Origin: Gracilaria vermiculophylla
Taxonomy: Eukaryota > Rhodophyta > Florideophyceae > Gracilariales > Gracilariaceae
Direction: 5' to 3'
Assembly: GCA_019155205.2 (NCBI GenBank)
Contig: JAHNZQ020000004.1
Span: 4,566,131 to 4,630,130, forward strand
Length of the DNA: 64,000 nucleotides
Positions 19,200 to 29,596 of the stretch are shown here, piece by piece; positions within the stretch are counted from its first letter, which is position 1; each line of letters starts with the position of its first letter. The position numbers were made by a program, and so were the translations under genes. The notes beneath the pieces are model-generated. The model was not told the DNA's origin. It saw nothing but the letters and a program-made list of their open reading frames with translations, and searched no databases.

Positions 19200-21737
19200 A
19201 TGGACGCCGCCGACGACGAAGCGCTCAGCCCCAGCCTCCCCCACTCCTCCTACGGCTCCATCGACCGCAGCGATCTCCCCGACCGCCCCGCGCGCTCCCC
19301 ACCCCGCCCGTTGGCCTCCTCTCCGGCACTCGACGCCCTCGTCTCGCGCGACTCCCTGTCCGCCATCGTGCGCCCGGGCTGGGCCGTCCCCGGCGGCAGC
19401 GGCGACACCTCTGCCTTCGTTTTATCGCGAGCCTCGTTTGACGGCGGCGCCCCGCAGACCGCCGTCTCCCTAGGCCTCGATCGCCTTCATCGCCGCTCCA
19501 ATCTCACGCGCCACGGTTCCAGGGGCCCATTTTCGCGCCTGCGACTCCGCACGACCCACGAGGACAGCAGCGCCGGTTTTGCCGGTGACTACATCATCCA
19601 TGACTTCATCAACGAGAGAACTCGCAGCCAGATCGTCCATCGAGATAAGCTGCGCGCTGAAGGCGGCGCAAAGGCTCAGTATCTGTACAGAGCCAAGATG
19701 TACTTTGTGCTCGTTGTGCTGGGCATTGGCGCCGGAATGATAGCCGCGGGTCTCGATCTGCAGGTTGAGTGGCTGTCGGATATCAAGTTTGGCGTCTGCA
19801 CTCGCGGCTGGTACCTCACTCGCGAAATGTGCTGCAAGCTCGACGAGCGCCTTGATATATGCCCGTACCAGGAGTGGTCTTCGTTGCTCGGCTTCCTGCC
19901 GTGGCCCTTCCTCCTTTCCGTGCCAGCACGTGAGTTCATATTGTACACATGCTTTGCAGTGTTGTTCGGCGTTACATCAGCGTTTCTGGTCAAGAGGTTT
20001 GCACCGCATGCGGCTGGTTCTGGCGTTCCGGAAATCAAGACCGTTCTCAGTGGAGTCGTCATCAAGGGGTATCTCAGCTCGTGGGCATTTATCGTCAAGA
20101 TTATCGGCCTAGCCTTTTCAGTCGCATCCAGTCTCAACCTCGGTAAGGAAGGCCCCTTTGTGCACCTTGTTTCCGTGCTTGCCAACATGCTGGCCTCCCG
20201 TTTTGATGAGTTTCGCGAAAATCACAACCTCATGCTGGAATTTGTCACCGTTGGTACCGCTGCCGGAGTTTCTGTTGCGTTTAATGCGCCCATCGGCGGT
20301 GTGCTCTTTGCCTTTGAAGAAGCAGCAAGCTATTTCCCGAACAGGGTTTTGTGGCGTTCGTTTTTTGCATCTGCGCTTGCAGAGCTAACTCTCAAGCTGC
20401 TCAACCCGTTCTACAACGGAAAGGCAGTCATGTTTCAGGTTGACCACTCCCTCAGCTGGTACTGGTTTGAAATGATTGCATTCTTTGCCATCGGTGCGTT
20501 GGGAGGTGTGATTGGTTCGATTTTCATCCATTACAATGTCAAGTGGTCCAAGTTGAGAATTCACGATCCTTGGCTCAAGCGAAGTCCGATCGTGGAAGTG
20601 GCTTTGATCGTGATTGCCACCGTACTGCTACAGTATCCAGTTCCGTTCCTTCGCCTCACGAACACAGAGATTCTGACCGTGCTGTTCTCAGAATGTTCAG
20701 AGACGGGGACGAACGGCGAAAACGCGGAGACTTTGATGTGCGATTCTAGCCAGCTTGGTCGCATGTTTGTGGTTCTTGCATACGGTGTTCTGGCGAAATT
20801 GTTCTTGACGATCTTGACTTTTGGCGCGCGCATTCCAGCTGGTCTGTTCATTCCATCCATGACGATCGGGGCTTGTGCCGGCAGAATCATCGGCATACTG
20901 ATGAAGATGGCGACGGAACGATTTCCGGACTTTCCGTTGTTTGGCGAGTGTTCTGCCACTTCTGTTTGCGTTCGCCCTTCCATTTACGCGCTAGTGGGCG
21001 CAAGTTCAACTTTGGCAGGTGTCACCCAAGTGTCTGTGTCGTTGGTTGTGATCATGTTTGAGCTTACTGGTGGTCTCAGTCACGTTCTGCCCAACATGTT
21101 TGGTATCCTAGCGGCCAAGATGGTTTGCAACATGACGGGGTTGGAGGGAATCTACGACATGCACATTACGATCAAACGGTATCCGTTCCTAGATTCAAAA
21201 CACCACGTGTCGCACGACATGGCGGCGAGGGAGATCATGAGAGAGCCCAAAGTAATAATCCCCGAAAAAGGCATTACTCTTGGTCGCCTCAAGTACTTGC
21301 TCGACAACACAAACTATTACGGTTTCCCGATTGTACGCGACGAAGTGGACATGACTCTGACCGGAAACATTGTGAGGTCGGAACTGATTCGTGCGATCCA
21401 AAAAGCGGAGGAATTGGGTGCGTCCGTTCCTGACAGAATCTGTGGAGATACGACAGTTTTGTTCAAGGGGTCGTTTGACGTGGATGGGGACAGGGATCTT
21501 ATTGAAAACTTATCAACACGCGACGAAGTTGCTCTGAACTTTGCCGGCTTTAGAGACCGGTATCTGTCGCAGGTAGCGCCCGAAACGCCGATTTCGGATG
21601 TTTACGCTTGTTTTGCGGCGCTGGGGGTTCGAATGTGCTTTGTGACTCAGAACGGTCGACTTCAGGGGCTGGTGTCCAAGAAGGACATCATTGCGTTCTG
21701 TGACGCTCAGGAAGATGTGCCGAGGAAGTACTTCTAG
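19200..21737 (+). CDS. CLC-family chloride/proton exchanger
   Basis: The intronless 845-residue protein has the CLC signatures in order: GSGVPEIK, LGKEGPFVH and GARIPAGLFIPS, then two CBS domains at the C-terminus (starting near AREIMREPKVIIPEKG and VAPETPISDVYACF). The gating glutamate (Glu317 in GKEGP) and a glutamate at the inner proton position (Glu374 in LFAFEEAASYF) are both present, which by family knowledge marks coupled exchangers of the CLC-3/4/5/7 type rather than channels. The serine in GSGVP favours chloride over nitrate. It is expected in endosomal or vacuolar membranes. The N-terminal 110 residues are Ser/Pro/Asp-rich and cytosolic. The ATG at 19200 is preferred to 19023, whose extra residues are GC-driven. 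Confidence 0.92.
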   Translation: MDAADDEALSPSLPHSSYGSIDRSDLPDRPARSPPRPLASSPALDALVSRDSLSAIVRPGWAVPGGSGDTSAFVLSRASFDGGAPQTAVSLGLDRLHRRSNLTRHGSRGPFSRLRLRTTHEDSSAGFAGDYIIHDFINERTRSQIVHRDKLRAEGGAKAQYLYRAKMYFVLVVLGIGAGMIAAGLDLQVEWLSDIKFGVCTRGWYLTREMCCKLDERLDICPYQEWSSLLGFLPWPFLLSVPAREFILYTCFAVLFGVTSAFLVKRFAPHAAGSGVPEIKTVLSGVVIKGYLSSWAFIVKIIGLAFSVASSLNLGKEGPFVHLVSVLANMLASRFDEFRENHNLMLEFVTVGTAAGVSVAFNAPIGGVLFAFEEAASYFPNRVLWRSFFASALAELTLKLLNPFYNGKAVMFQVDHSLSWYWFEMIAFFAIGALGGVIGSIFIHYNVKWSKLRIHDPWLKRSPIVEVALIVIATVLLQYPVPFLRLTNTEILTVLFSECSETGTNGENAETLMCDSSQLGRMFVVLAYGVLAKLFLTILTFGARIPAGLFIPSMTIGACAGRIIGILMKMATERFPDFPLFGECSATSVCVRPSIYALVGASSTLAGVTQVSVSLVVIMFELTGGLSHVLPNMFGILAAKMVCNMTGLEGIYDMHITIKRYPFLDSKHHVSHDMAAREIMREPKVIIPEKGITLGRLKYLLDNTNYYGFPIVRDEVDMTLTGNIVRSELIRAIQKAEELGASVPDRICGDTTVLFKGSFDVDGDRDLIENLSTRDEVALNFAGFRDRYLSQVAPETPISDVYACFAALGVRMCFVTQNGRLQGLVSKKDIIAFCDAQEDVPRKYF

Positions 21738-22207
21738 AGGGCGGGTGAAGGTCGTTTGCAGAGTGGTTGATGAGGGGCAAACGGGAAGAAGGGGCGCTGC
21801 GATTATGTGAGGTTGTTCGGGTACATGCAGCTTTTCCATTTTCGATGGGTTGTTGCTGATAGCGATTAATTAACTTAGACTGTGATGTATAACAAGTGCG
21901 CGAAATGTGTGGGTGCCGGCGCGCGTTGCGTACAAGCGACGCACAGCAGCGCTGTTAACAATTTTGACTACTTTGGTTGGGTTGGGTCATGATAGGCGCA
22001 GCTTCGGAAGAGCAGAGCGCCTCGAGAGCAAAACAAACAGCGCCTTGTGGCACGTGCGCGCAACGGACGCATCGAGCGGCGCGGCGATGCTGATGGACAG
22101 GCAGGCGCACGTGAGAGGGACGGCGTGCTGTGGCAGTGGCACGGCGGCCATTGCGCGGCACAGCGCTGCTGGCGCTGTCAAACCACGCACGCACGCAGCG
22201 CGGGGCG
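21738..22207. other. Convergent intergenic spacer
   Basis: 470 bp lie between the stops of the CLC gene (+) and the lipid kinase (-). An AT-rich patch near 21855-21895 (GATTAATTAACTTAGACTGTG) is a plausible 3'-end signal region. No gene was recognised. Confidence 0.5.
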
Positions 22208-23365
22208 TCACAGCGGCGCGTCGGTGTGCAGCGAGTGCACGATGCGCAGCTGCGCGTCTTGCGGGGCCATGTCGAGCACGAACGGTTCGACCGGCACCGA
22301 CTCGCCGTCGACGGTGAGGAAGCTGCCGTCCAGCCGCTTGACGGTGAGCGTTTGCGCCTTGAAGTAGTGGCACTGCTCGGTGAAGTTGAGGAAGGAGCCG
22401 TCGTGGGTGCTCATGAGCGCGCGCAGCAGTTGCGTCCTGCTCATGTCGGCGCGCACGACGAGCACGTCGAAGACGGCCGTTTCCGTGGGGCTGGCGTGCG
22501 GGGTGAGCATGAAGGCGTCGGCGACGAGGGCGCCGTTCCACGCGACGAGCATGAGGAAGGCGCCCTCCAGCACGTAGTCGCCGTCGCCGTCGCGTTGCAG
22601 GCCGTGGCGGATGGGCGGCGCGGCGGCGCCGAGGCGCGCGCGCCTCGCGCGGTCGATGCGCTCCCACACGCGCTCGTTGCTGAGCGCGTGCACGCGCACG
22701 ACGACGGAGGCGTGCACGGGGCGCGGCTTGGCGACGCGCGCCAGCGCGCCGAGGTGGAAGCGCAGGTCGCCCAGGCAGCGCAGGCGCTCGGTGCGCTGGT
22801 CCACGTCGGCGGGCAAGCCGCACTGCACGCCGGCGACGGACAGCAGCGGCGCGCGCGCGGGCGCGAGCGCGCGGAAGCGCAGCAGCGCCAGCGGCGCGGC
22901 GGCGGCGGCGCCGCCGCCGCCGCCGGCGCGCAGCGCGCGCGCGATGGCGCGCGCGGCGGCGGCGGGCGACGCGACGCGCAGGCTGGCGGCGACGGCGTTG
23001 CCCGTGCCGGTGGGCACGACGGCCAGCGGCGGCGCGTCGCGCGGCGCGCCCAGCGCCAGCACGGCCGCCGCCACCTCCTGCAGCGTCCCGTCGCCGCCCA
23101 CGGCCGCCAGCGCCGCGAAGGCGCGCAGCGCGCGCGCGCCCAGCGCGCGCAGCAGCGGCTCCACGTGCGCGCGCCGCTGCGTGCGCAGCTCGCGCGCGCC
23201 CACGCGCGCGCGCGCCAGCTCGGCGCGCACCGCGCGCAGCGCGCGCCGCAGCCGCCGCTGCGACCCGCTGCCCGCCGCGGGGTTGACGATCAGCAGCACG
23301 CACGGCTGCCCGCCGCCCGCGCCGCGCGCGCCGTCCGCGCCGAGCGCGTCCGCGGCGGCGCTCAT
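22208..23365 (-). CDS. Diacylglycerol/sphingosine-kinase-family lipid kinase
   Basis: The 385-residue intronless product shows the DAGK catalytic fold: LIVNPAAGSG at residues 25-34 (nucleotide-binding loop), GGDGTLQEV at 90-98 (the GGDGT signature) and PTGTGNAVAASL at 118-129. Toward the C-terminus, EGAFLMLVAWNG and DGSFLTVDGESVPVEPF match the second lobe of sphingosine and ceramide kinases; the DGE is typical of sphingosine-kinase relatives. It should phosphorylate a long-chain base, ceramide or diacylglycerol with ATP; which one cannot be decided. The Ala/Arg runs are driven by extreme GC. Its start lies 494 bp from that of the lipase gene, in divergent orientation. Confidence 0.86.
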   Translation of the reverse strand: MSAAADALGADGARGAGGGQPCVLLIVNPAAGSGSQRRLRRALRAVRAELARARVGARELRTQRRAHVEPLLRALGARALRAFAALAAVGGDGTLQEVAAAVLALGAPRDAPPLAVVPTGTGNAVAASLRVASPAAAARAIARALRAGGGGGAAAAAPLALLRFRALAPARAPLLSVAGVQCGLPADVDQRTERLRCLGDLRFHLGALARVAKPRPVHASVVVRVHALSNERVWERIDRARRARLGAAAPPIRHGLQRDGDGDYVLEGAFLMLVAWNGALVADAFMLTPHASPTETAVFDVLVVRADMSRTQLLRALMSTHDGSFLNFTEQCHYFKAQTLTVKRLDGSFLTVDGESVPVEPFVLDMAPQDAQLRIVHSLHTDAPL

Positions 23366-23859
23366 GGCGGCGCGCGGTGCGCTACGCGGGGCGATGAAGC
23401 GCGCCGGCGCCGGTCGCCGCCACCGCCGCCGCCGCCGCCACGCACGTGCGCTTTTGCCATTAATGCAACGCGCGCTCGGGCGAGTGCGTGCGCTCGGGCG
23501 AGTGCGTGCGCTCGGGCGAGCGCGGCGCCGGGGCGACGGCGGCGTTGCCGTCGCGCACCACTACGCGCCGTCGCGTGCGCGCGCGCGGCGCGGTGCGCCG
23601 TCATGGGCGCGGCCGCTGGCGGCCGCCGTGGCCGCAGCGCCGGTCGCTGCGCGCTCGCCGCGCGCAACTGTGCGTCCGCACCGTCGCCTCGTGGCCAGCG
23701 CGCGCGCGCGCGCGCAGCGCAGCCGCGCCGCCACCCCTTCCCCCCGCCGCCCCTCCGCGTCGCCGCCACTCCGCGCCGCCGCCCCATCGCGCCGCCTTCC
23801 GCCGCCCCCCCTCCCCCCCCCCTCCCCGCGCCCCTCGCCGCCAATCCACCCGCCCGACC
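23366..23859. promoter_or_regulatory. Bidirectional promoter region of two lipid-enzyme genes
   Basis: Between the lipid kinase (-) and lipase (+) starts. It holds three tandem copies of an 18-bp unit (GCGCTCGGGCGAGTGCGT) at about 23468-23521. The 3' half is a C-rich leader before the lipase ATG, like that of the phosphatase gene. The long frames through it are compositional. Confidence 0.5.
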
Positions 23860-24989
23860 ATGAGGCGCTACGCGCCGCACCACACCACCGTGCACTCGTG
23901 GTCCGTGCCCACGCTCACCCCCCCCGCGCGCCGCCCCGCCTCCACGCTGCGCTCCGCGCTCGCGCAGCTGTTCGCCACCTCCGCCGCCCCGCTGCCGCGC
24001 CCCGCCGACCCCCCCCACACCGCCGTCGACGACGTGCACGCCGAGCCGCGCCTCGCCGCCCTCCACCGCTGGCTCGATCTGCGCCCCCCCCTCTCCCCCC
24101 CCGCGCGCAATGCGCTCAGGCGTCTCATGCGCCCCGAGGCCGTCATCGTCCGCACCGACCCCGCCCCCCACGTCTGCCGCATCTGCTACCACGCCCTCGC
24201 CCCCGCGCGCCTCGACCGCGCCCCCCCCACCCGCTCCTCCTCCCTGTTCGACGGCGACCTGTGGCAGCTCTTCGCCATCATCCTCTTCTGGCTGCTCTAC
24301 CTCTTCATCGCCCTCGCCCGCGCCCTGCGCCGCCTGCACGCCGCCTACCGCCGCCGCGTCGCCTTCCACAGACACACCCTCTTCCTCACCAACAAGCTGC
24401 ACGCCGCCCCCAACTACTCCGCCTGGCACTCCGCCGCCGACGAGCTCGACCGCCTGGACGGCCGCACCGAGTGGAAGGACGACTCGCCTTGCGTCATCAA
24501 CCACCTGTGCCGCACCTGCAACCAGCTGTGGAACAGCCCCGCCAAGCTGCGCCAGCGCGCCGCCATCAACGCCCGCGCCAACCGCGCCATCAGCGCCGTG
24601 TGCGATACCAGCATGATTGCCTCCAAGCTGCGCGAGCTCGCCGTCCTCTTCAACGACGGCGACGTGCGCGGCCTCGCCTTCGCGCTGCGCGCCGGCCTCA
24701 TGCGCAACCTGGGCGGCATGTGCCACCCGGACATGCACGCCCACTCGCGCGTCGGCACCAAGCTCATCGTCGAGGACTACGTCAACGTCGTGTCCTTCCT
24801 CATCGCCTACATTGGCGAGTCGGAGCCGTTGCACCGCCCCGCCCCGTTGGCGGGCAGCGCCTCCACGTCGCCGCTCATGGCGCACTCCTCCAACGACCTC
24901 CAGCCCGCCGTCGCCGACAGGCTCGTGCTGGGCCGCCCCGCCCGCAGCCCACCGCTAGCTGCCAGCAAGCACCACGCCGCCCACCCGCT

Positions 24990-25020
<31 letters not shown>

Positions 25021-26322
25021 AAGGAAAAGCTGCTGTCCACGGACGAGAAGCTCACGTTTCTCAACGAGGCGCGCCACGCGTATGGCCGCACCGCGCTCAT
25101 GCTTTCCGGCGGCGCCGTCATGGGCCTGCACCACATCGGCGTCGTCAAGGTGCTGTTCCACCAGGGGTTGCTGCCCAAGGTGGTGTGCGGCACGTCGGCC
25201 GGCGCGTGCGCCGCGTCCATCGTGGCCGTGTTTGACGACGACGAGCTGCAGCAGATTCTCAAGGACGACGCGCTTGTGAACCCGTTCACCGGACTGCCGT
25301 TCAGCTTCAAGCTGTTTGATGACCACGTGAGCTGGTTTCGGCGCGCGCGCCGCCTCGTCAGCAGGGGCTTCTTCCAGGACGTGAAGATGCTGCAGGACTG
25401 CCTGCGCAAGACGTTTGGCGACGTGACGTTTGAGGAGGCGTACAACAAGACGCACCGCATCCTCAACATCACGGTGTGTTCGTCGCGAAGCTCGTCGGAC
25501 CCGCCGATTTTGCTCAACTACCTGACGGCGCCGCACGTGCTGATCTGGTCGGCGGCGTCGGCATCGTGCGCGCTGCCGCTGGTGTTTGCGCCCGTGGGGC
25601 TGGTGGCCAAGAGCGCCGACGGGCGGCTGGTGGCGTACCACGCGGACGGCACGCGCTGGATCGACGGCTCCATCACGTCGGACGTGCCGCTGGCGCGCAT
25701 TGGCGAGCTGTTCAACGTGAACCACTTTGTGGTGTCGCAGACGAACCCGCACGTGGTGGCGCGCGGCACGGCGATCCTGCAGACGCGGCTGGCGCTGCTG
25801 GTCAAGTCGGAGCTGCAGTTCCGCTACTGGCAGGCGCTGCAGATGGGCTGGGTGCCGCGCATCATGTCGTCCATCTTCCCGCACCTGATGCAGCCGTACG
25901 CCGGCGACGTGACGATCATGCCGGACGTGCGGCTGTTGGACCTCAAGGGGCTGCTGCGAAACCCGACGACGGAGACGGTGCGCGACTATGCGCGGCGCGG
26001 CGAGCTGTACACGTTCCCGCACGTGGACCGCATCCGGCTGCACTGCCTCATCGAGCGCACGCTGGACAAGACGGTGGAGATTGTGGCGACGGCGGCGCGG
26101 GGGGAGGAGGCGGACGGGTCGCAGGAGCGCGGGATGCGGCGCGGGCTGTTCGGACGGGTGCCGTCGTGGCTGTGGTTCGACGCGCGCTCGCTGCTGAGCA
26201 CGGGGGCGGGGGGGTCGAGAAGCGGCGACAAGGGCGACGCGGCGGTGGTGGGCGGCGCGGAGGCGGCGGCGGCGGAGAAAAGCGGCGGGTGGCGCGGTGC
26301 GGACGAGGGGGGGGATACCAAG

Positions 26323-26365
<43 letters not shown>

Positions 26366-26538
26366 GTGGTGGTGGCGTGGACGAGCTGGACCGCATCCTG
26401 GCGGAGGTGTCGCTGGAGCAGGAGCAGGTAGCGGAGGAGGAGCTGGAGCAGGCGTCGGCGCTGGGCGGAGGGGGGGGGGGCGGCGGCGACAGCGGCGACA
26501 GCGGCGATTCGTCGGAGCCCGAGCGCGAGCTGTGCTGA
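23860..26538 (+). CDS. Patatin-like triacylglycerol lipase (SDP1/Tgl3-5 type)
   Basis: The 892-residue intronless product has an N-terminal region with one hydrophobic hairpin (LWQLFAIILFWLLYLFIALA, near residue 130-150), a helical middle typical of the lipase N-domain, and a patatin domain: oxyanion hole GGAVMG, nucleophile GTSAG (Ser446) and the dyad aspartate in WIDGS (Asp602). This matches plant SDP1 and yeast Tgl3/4/5, which hydrolyse stored triacylglycerol at lipid droplets. The C-terminal 130 residues are low complexity: a polyglycine tract from GGC/GGT repeats at about 26325-26375 and acidic stretches; the repeat length may vary between alleles. The start is the ATG after a C-rich leader. 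The frame is open further upstream but Arg/Ala-only there. Confidence 0.88.
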
Positions 26539-26659
26539 GCGCCACGCAGCGGCGGGGGCGCGTGGGGGAATGGCGCGCGCGCGGCGCGCGCGCGCGCGTG
26601 CGTGCTGACACGCGCGCGCCGGCGCGAGACAATGCGCCCGCGCGTGGCGCCCCGCGCGA

Positions 26660-26689
26660 CGCGCCCCGAGACGCGCGTCTCGGGGCGCG
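26660..26689. terminator. Perfect 30-bp palindrome 3' of the lipase gene
   Basis: A perfect inverted repeat without spacer, centred at 26674/26675, begins CGCGCCCCGAGACGC. It lies about 120 bp after the lipase stop and about 105 bp before the next ATG. It could fold in the 3' UTR or be a chance product of GC-rich DNA. Terminator is the nearest available class, not a demonstrated function. Confidence 0.35.
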
Positions 26690-26759
26690 CCGCGCCTTAA
26701 GACGCGCGCGCCTTCCACGGCTGCGCGCCCCGCCGTGTCCGTTGCGACTTGCCTGCGCC

Positions 26760-26794
<35 letters not shown>

Positions 26795-26795
<1 letters not shown>

Positions 26796-27064
26796 TGAGC
26801 TGCCTCGGCGTCGCGCCGTCGCTCGTCGCGCACGCGCTGCCGTCCGGCTGTGTGCCGCACCGCTCCCGCCCCATGCCGCGCTGCCGCCCGTCGCCCAAGC
26901 GCGCGCACTCGCTGCCGCAGCTCCGCCGCGCGCTGGCCGCGCTCTCGCTCCGCCTCGCCAACCGGCTCGCGCCGTCGTCGCCGTCCACCCGCGAGATTCT
27001 CTACAGCTACAAGATTCTCAACATCTACTTTACGCAGCAGAGCGCGTACCAGCCGGCGCCATAG
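26795..27064 (+). CDS. Small hypothetical protein
   Basis: The 89-residue frame starts at an ATG in a good context (GCCGCCATGAGC) directly after a CCG-repeat leader at 26757-26794. I recognise no domain. The first two thirds are Arg/Ser/Pro/Leu-rich; the end, EILYSYKILNIYFTQQSAY, has ordinary composition in locally AT-richer codons, which argues that the frame is selected. It could be a genuine small protein or a chance frame. No partner exon was found. Confidence 0.4.
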
Positions 27065-28239
27065 CTGTGCGCGCCTCCACCGCGCCGCCGCCTCTGCCGC
27101 TTCCGCCGTCCTCGCCGCCTCCGCCGTCCTCGCCGCCTCCGCCGTCTTCGCCGCCTCCGCCGCCACCGCCTCATGTGCGCCCCGCGCCCCACCCCCTCCT
27201 TCACGTCGCATCTGTATACACGCCGGTGCAAGGTGCACGTGCCGTTGGCATGCAGTGCGTGTTGTGTTGCATCAATCGCGCTGCACACGCGCATACAGAA
27301 GAAGCAGGCCGCGTTGGAGGTGAGGGGCGGCACGGCGCACCGGTGTGGTGACGCCGCGCTCCGTTCGCCTCTCGCCGCCGCCGCCGCCGTGCGGCGCAGC
27401 GCGCCGCCATCGTGCGCGCCCCCGTAGTTAGTTGGTTGCTAGTGAGCTAGTTTGGCGGCGCGGCCGTGGCCGCGCGCGCCTGCGCGTAAACCTCTCTTGT
27501 CGCGCGCGCGCGCGTGCACTTGGCGCCGGGCGTCGCGTCGCCCGCCGTCTCTCGCCCAACGCGCGCGCCGCCGCGTCCGGCCCGGCGGCGCGCGCAGCCG
27601 CACGCTTGGCGGCCGCACGCTTGGCGGCCGCCCGCGCGCGCGCGCGCGGCTCGAGCGCGGGGCGCGTCTCGCGAGCCGCCGGCGCGCTCCCGCGTGCCGG
27701 CGGCGCAACGCCGCGCGGCGGCGCGGCGGTGCGGCGGCGCGGCGGCGCGGCGCACGTACGCACGCCTCTCACGCGCGACGTGTACCGCCAACTCGCCCCT
27801 GCCACGCGCCGGTAAGCGTCGTCCACCGCGCCGCGCCGCGCCACCGCACCATACGGCCAGCACAGCGCGTTGCAATCGTGCGCACTGTGCACGTGGCCAT
27901 GCACACGACGTGCCCACGTGGCCACGCACACACTGCACACACCAGGCCACGCACGCGCTGCACACACCAGGCCACGCGTTCACTATGCCTCCGTGTGTCC
28001 ACGTGTACCACACGCTCACGTTGCCACGCTCGTTACGTGCGCGTGGTGCCACACAAAAAACCTGCGCTTGTGGCCATCGCATAGCCGATACACGACGCCA
28101 CGGGCGCGGTGTGCGGACGTGGCCTGCACGCATGCAGTGTGCGCGAAAAAACAAGTGAGTCAAACCTCGAGACACAAAAAAACATTTTTATGCCTACACA
28201 AACGACCTACGATTCAATCATTCTTCCAATTTGTGCCTA
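27065..28239. other. GC-rich intergenic tail of the gene island
   Basis: No gene recognised. It contains pyrimidine-rich tandem units (CCGCCTCCGCCGTCCTCG, 27100-27165), a 17-bp tandem pair (CGCACGCTTGGCGGCCG, about 27598-27632) and a run of ACGTGGCCACGCACAC-type units at 27885-27985. Composition changes sharply near 28150, just before the first Tc1 element. Confidence 0.55.
27885..27985. repeat. Imperfect CACGTGGCC/CACACACCAGGCCACGC tandem units
   Basis: Repeated CACACCAGGCCACGC units (27947-27980) follow three CACGTGGCCA-type words. Copies differ by a few bases. This looks like minisatellite-type DNA; no function can be assigned. Confidence 0.5.
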
Positions 28240-29517
28240 CAGACTGTTTCAAAAACATACGACGTGCTGTGAAACCTCAAAAAAACGAGCAAATGTATAC
28301 AGTACGCCTACAAAAATAGGTTTCAGAAAAAAGTTCAGTCAAAAAAACGTTTCAAAAACATCTGATCATCAATAACAAATCTTCACTGTGCGACGCTCAA
28401 TAGTTTATTTTGCATCTTTTTTGCTGTATAATGCTAATACAGCGATTCGGCATCGCATTGATGTACATTTTCACAGTTGAAACTGTTACAGATTTCCAGC
28501 AATTTTAATACAGTTTTTGGGTTCAAAAACTGTCTGACATTGCCTTCCATGCGCATAACCCATCCTCGTCAGCAGTCCTGAAACGTTTTCAATTGGTTTC
28601 AAATCTGGTGAGCGCGTCGGCCACTCTATAACAGATACCTCAGACTTCTGTAGACAATTTTTGATTAAAGAAGAAGTGTGTACAGGCGCATTGTCCTGTT
28701 GAAAAATGGAATTTTCTTCATGAAACTGTAAACAGAACGGTAGCAAATAGTTGTATAGAACTTCTCGATATTTTTCCGCATTCATGTTTGTTTCAATAAA
28801 TGCAATTTTCGTTAGACCTTTTTAGAAATGCCCGCCCAGACCATTACTGAGCCTCCACCAGAGTGCCTGGTATAAACTTCATGACGTTCCTTACGAAGAT
28901 CGTGCCAATAATAATTGTAGCAATCTGGTCCGTCCAAGTTGAGCTTTTTTTCATCAGGAAAAATAACATTTTCCCATTCCTTTTTCCAGTAGGCTTTCCC
29001 AGCACACCAGTCAATTCGCTTTTGCTTGTGATGGTCTTGAAGAAAGAAAGTTTTCTTCAATTTTTTCATATTTGAATAAATTTGTGCTGTTTATCTGCCT
29101 CCATATAGTTCATTTGGAAACGTTGAGATTGAGATTAATTCCAATGTTTTTGCACGATACTTTTCCTTTACACAACTCCCTTTTAATTCCTCTTTTGTCT
29201 GCTGGGCTGAGCTTCTTTGGGCGTCTCGGAGATCGTTTTAAGCCATATAGAGGCGGGTTTTTGAGAAAAGTAGCAATTGTGACCTTAGAACGCTCTAATA
29301 TTTTAGCGATAGCAATGTTATATTGCTTCTCGGCCTTCAATTTAACGATTAGAAGCTGTTCTTGCTTAGAAAGTGGCGGGCCTCGAGTTATTTTTACTAT
29401 AAAGAAGAAGGTGTACATATCTTTTTGAAACGATTCTACAAAGACTATATGCAAAATCTAGCCTGCAGTACAGTTTTGGCGCAGTTTTGAGGGGTAATAT
29501 GTTTTTGAAACGCACTG
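28240..29517 (-). mobile_element. Tc1/mariner element, copy 1
   Basis: The 1278-bp element is bounded by TA dinucleotides (28238-28239 and 29518-29519), the target duplication of this superfamily. Its terminal inverted repeats share the core GTTTCAAAAACATA (left end CAGACTGTTTC, right end read inward CAGTGCGTTTC). The same ends bound the copy at 37789-39069, which lies in opposite orientation. It contains a broken transposase gene on the minus strand. Confidence 0.88.
28486..29454 (-). pseudogene. Broken Tc1/mariner transposase
   Basis: Three frame pieces in order (29454-29110, 29069-28812, 28785-28486) cover a whole Tc1-type transposase with at least two frame changes and a stop after the first piece. 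The first has a helix-turn-helix part (LSKQEQLLIVKLKAEKQYNIA); the second has the first catalytic aspartate (IFPDEKKLNLDGPD) and GGGSVMVWAGIS; the third has QQDNAPVHTS (second aspartate) and SPDLKPIENVSGLL (final glutamate). All three acidic positions survive although the frame does not, so the element cannot move itself unless another copy supplies transposase. Confidence 0.85.
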
Positions 29518-29535
29518 TACATAATCATAAAGTTT

Positions 29536-29596
29536 GTCGCCAGCTCTTCACCGTACGAGGATAAAATTTATCCTCGTACGGTGAAGAGCTGGCGAC
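29536..29596. repeat. Perfect palindrome, 30-bp arms
   Basis: Thirty bases beginning GTCGCCAGCTCTTCACCG are followed, after a single base, by their exact reverse complement. It lies 18 bp after the right end of Tc1 copy 1 and abuts the second palindrome, sharing base 29596. Confidence 0.9.

Noticed and set aside
21987..26988. Very long open frames on both strands (for example 23362-24885 minus, 24955-26988 minus, 22611-25235 plus)
   Set aside because: Arg/Ala/Gly/Pro-only composition, no domains, and they overlap the lipid kinase and lipase, whose catalytic motifs are in other frames. Stop codons are simply rare in such GC-rich DNA.
27885..27985. CRISPR-like array
   Set aside because: Units are contiguous imperfect minisatellite repeats with no unique spacers, in a eukaryotic genome.
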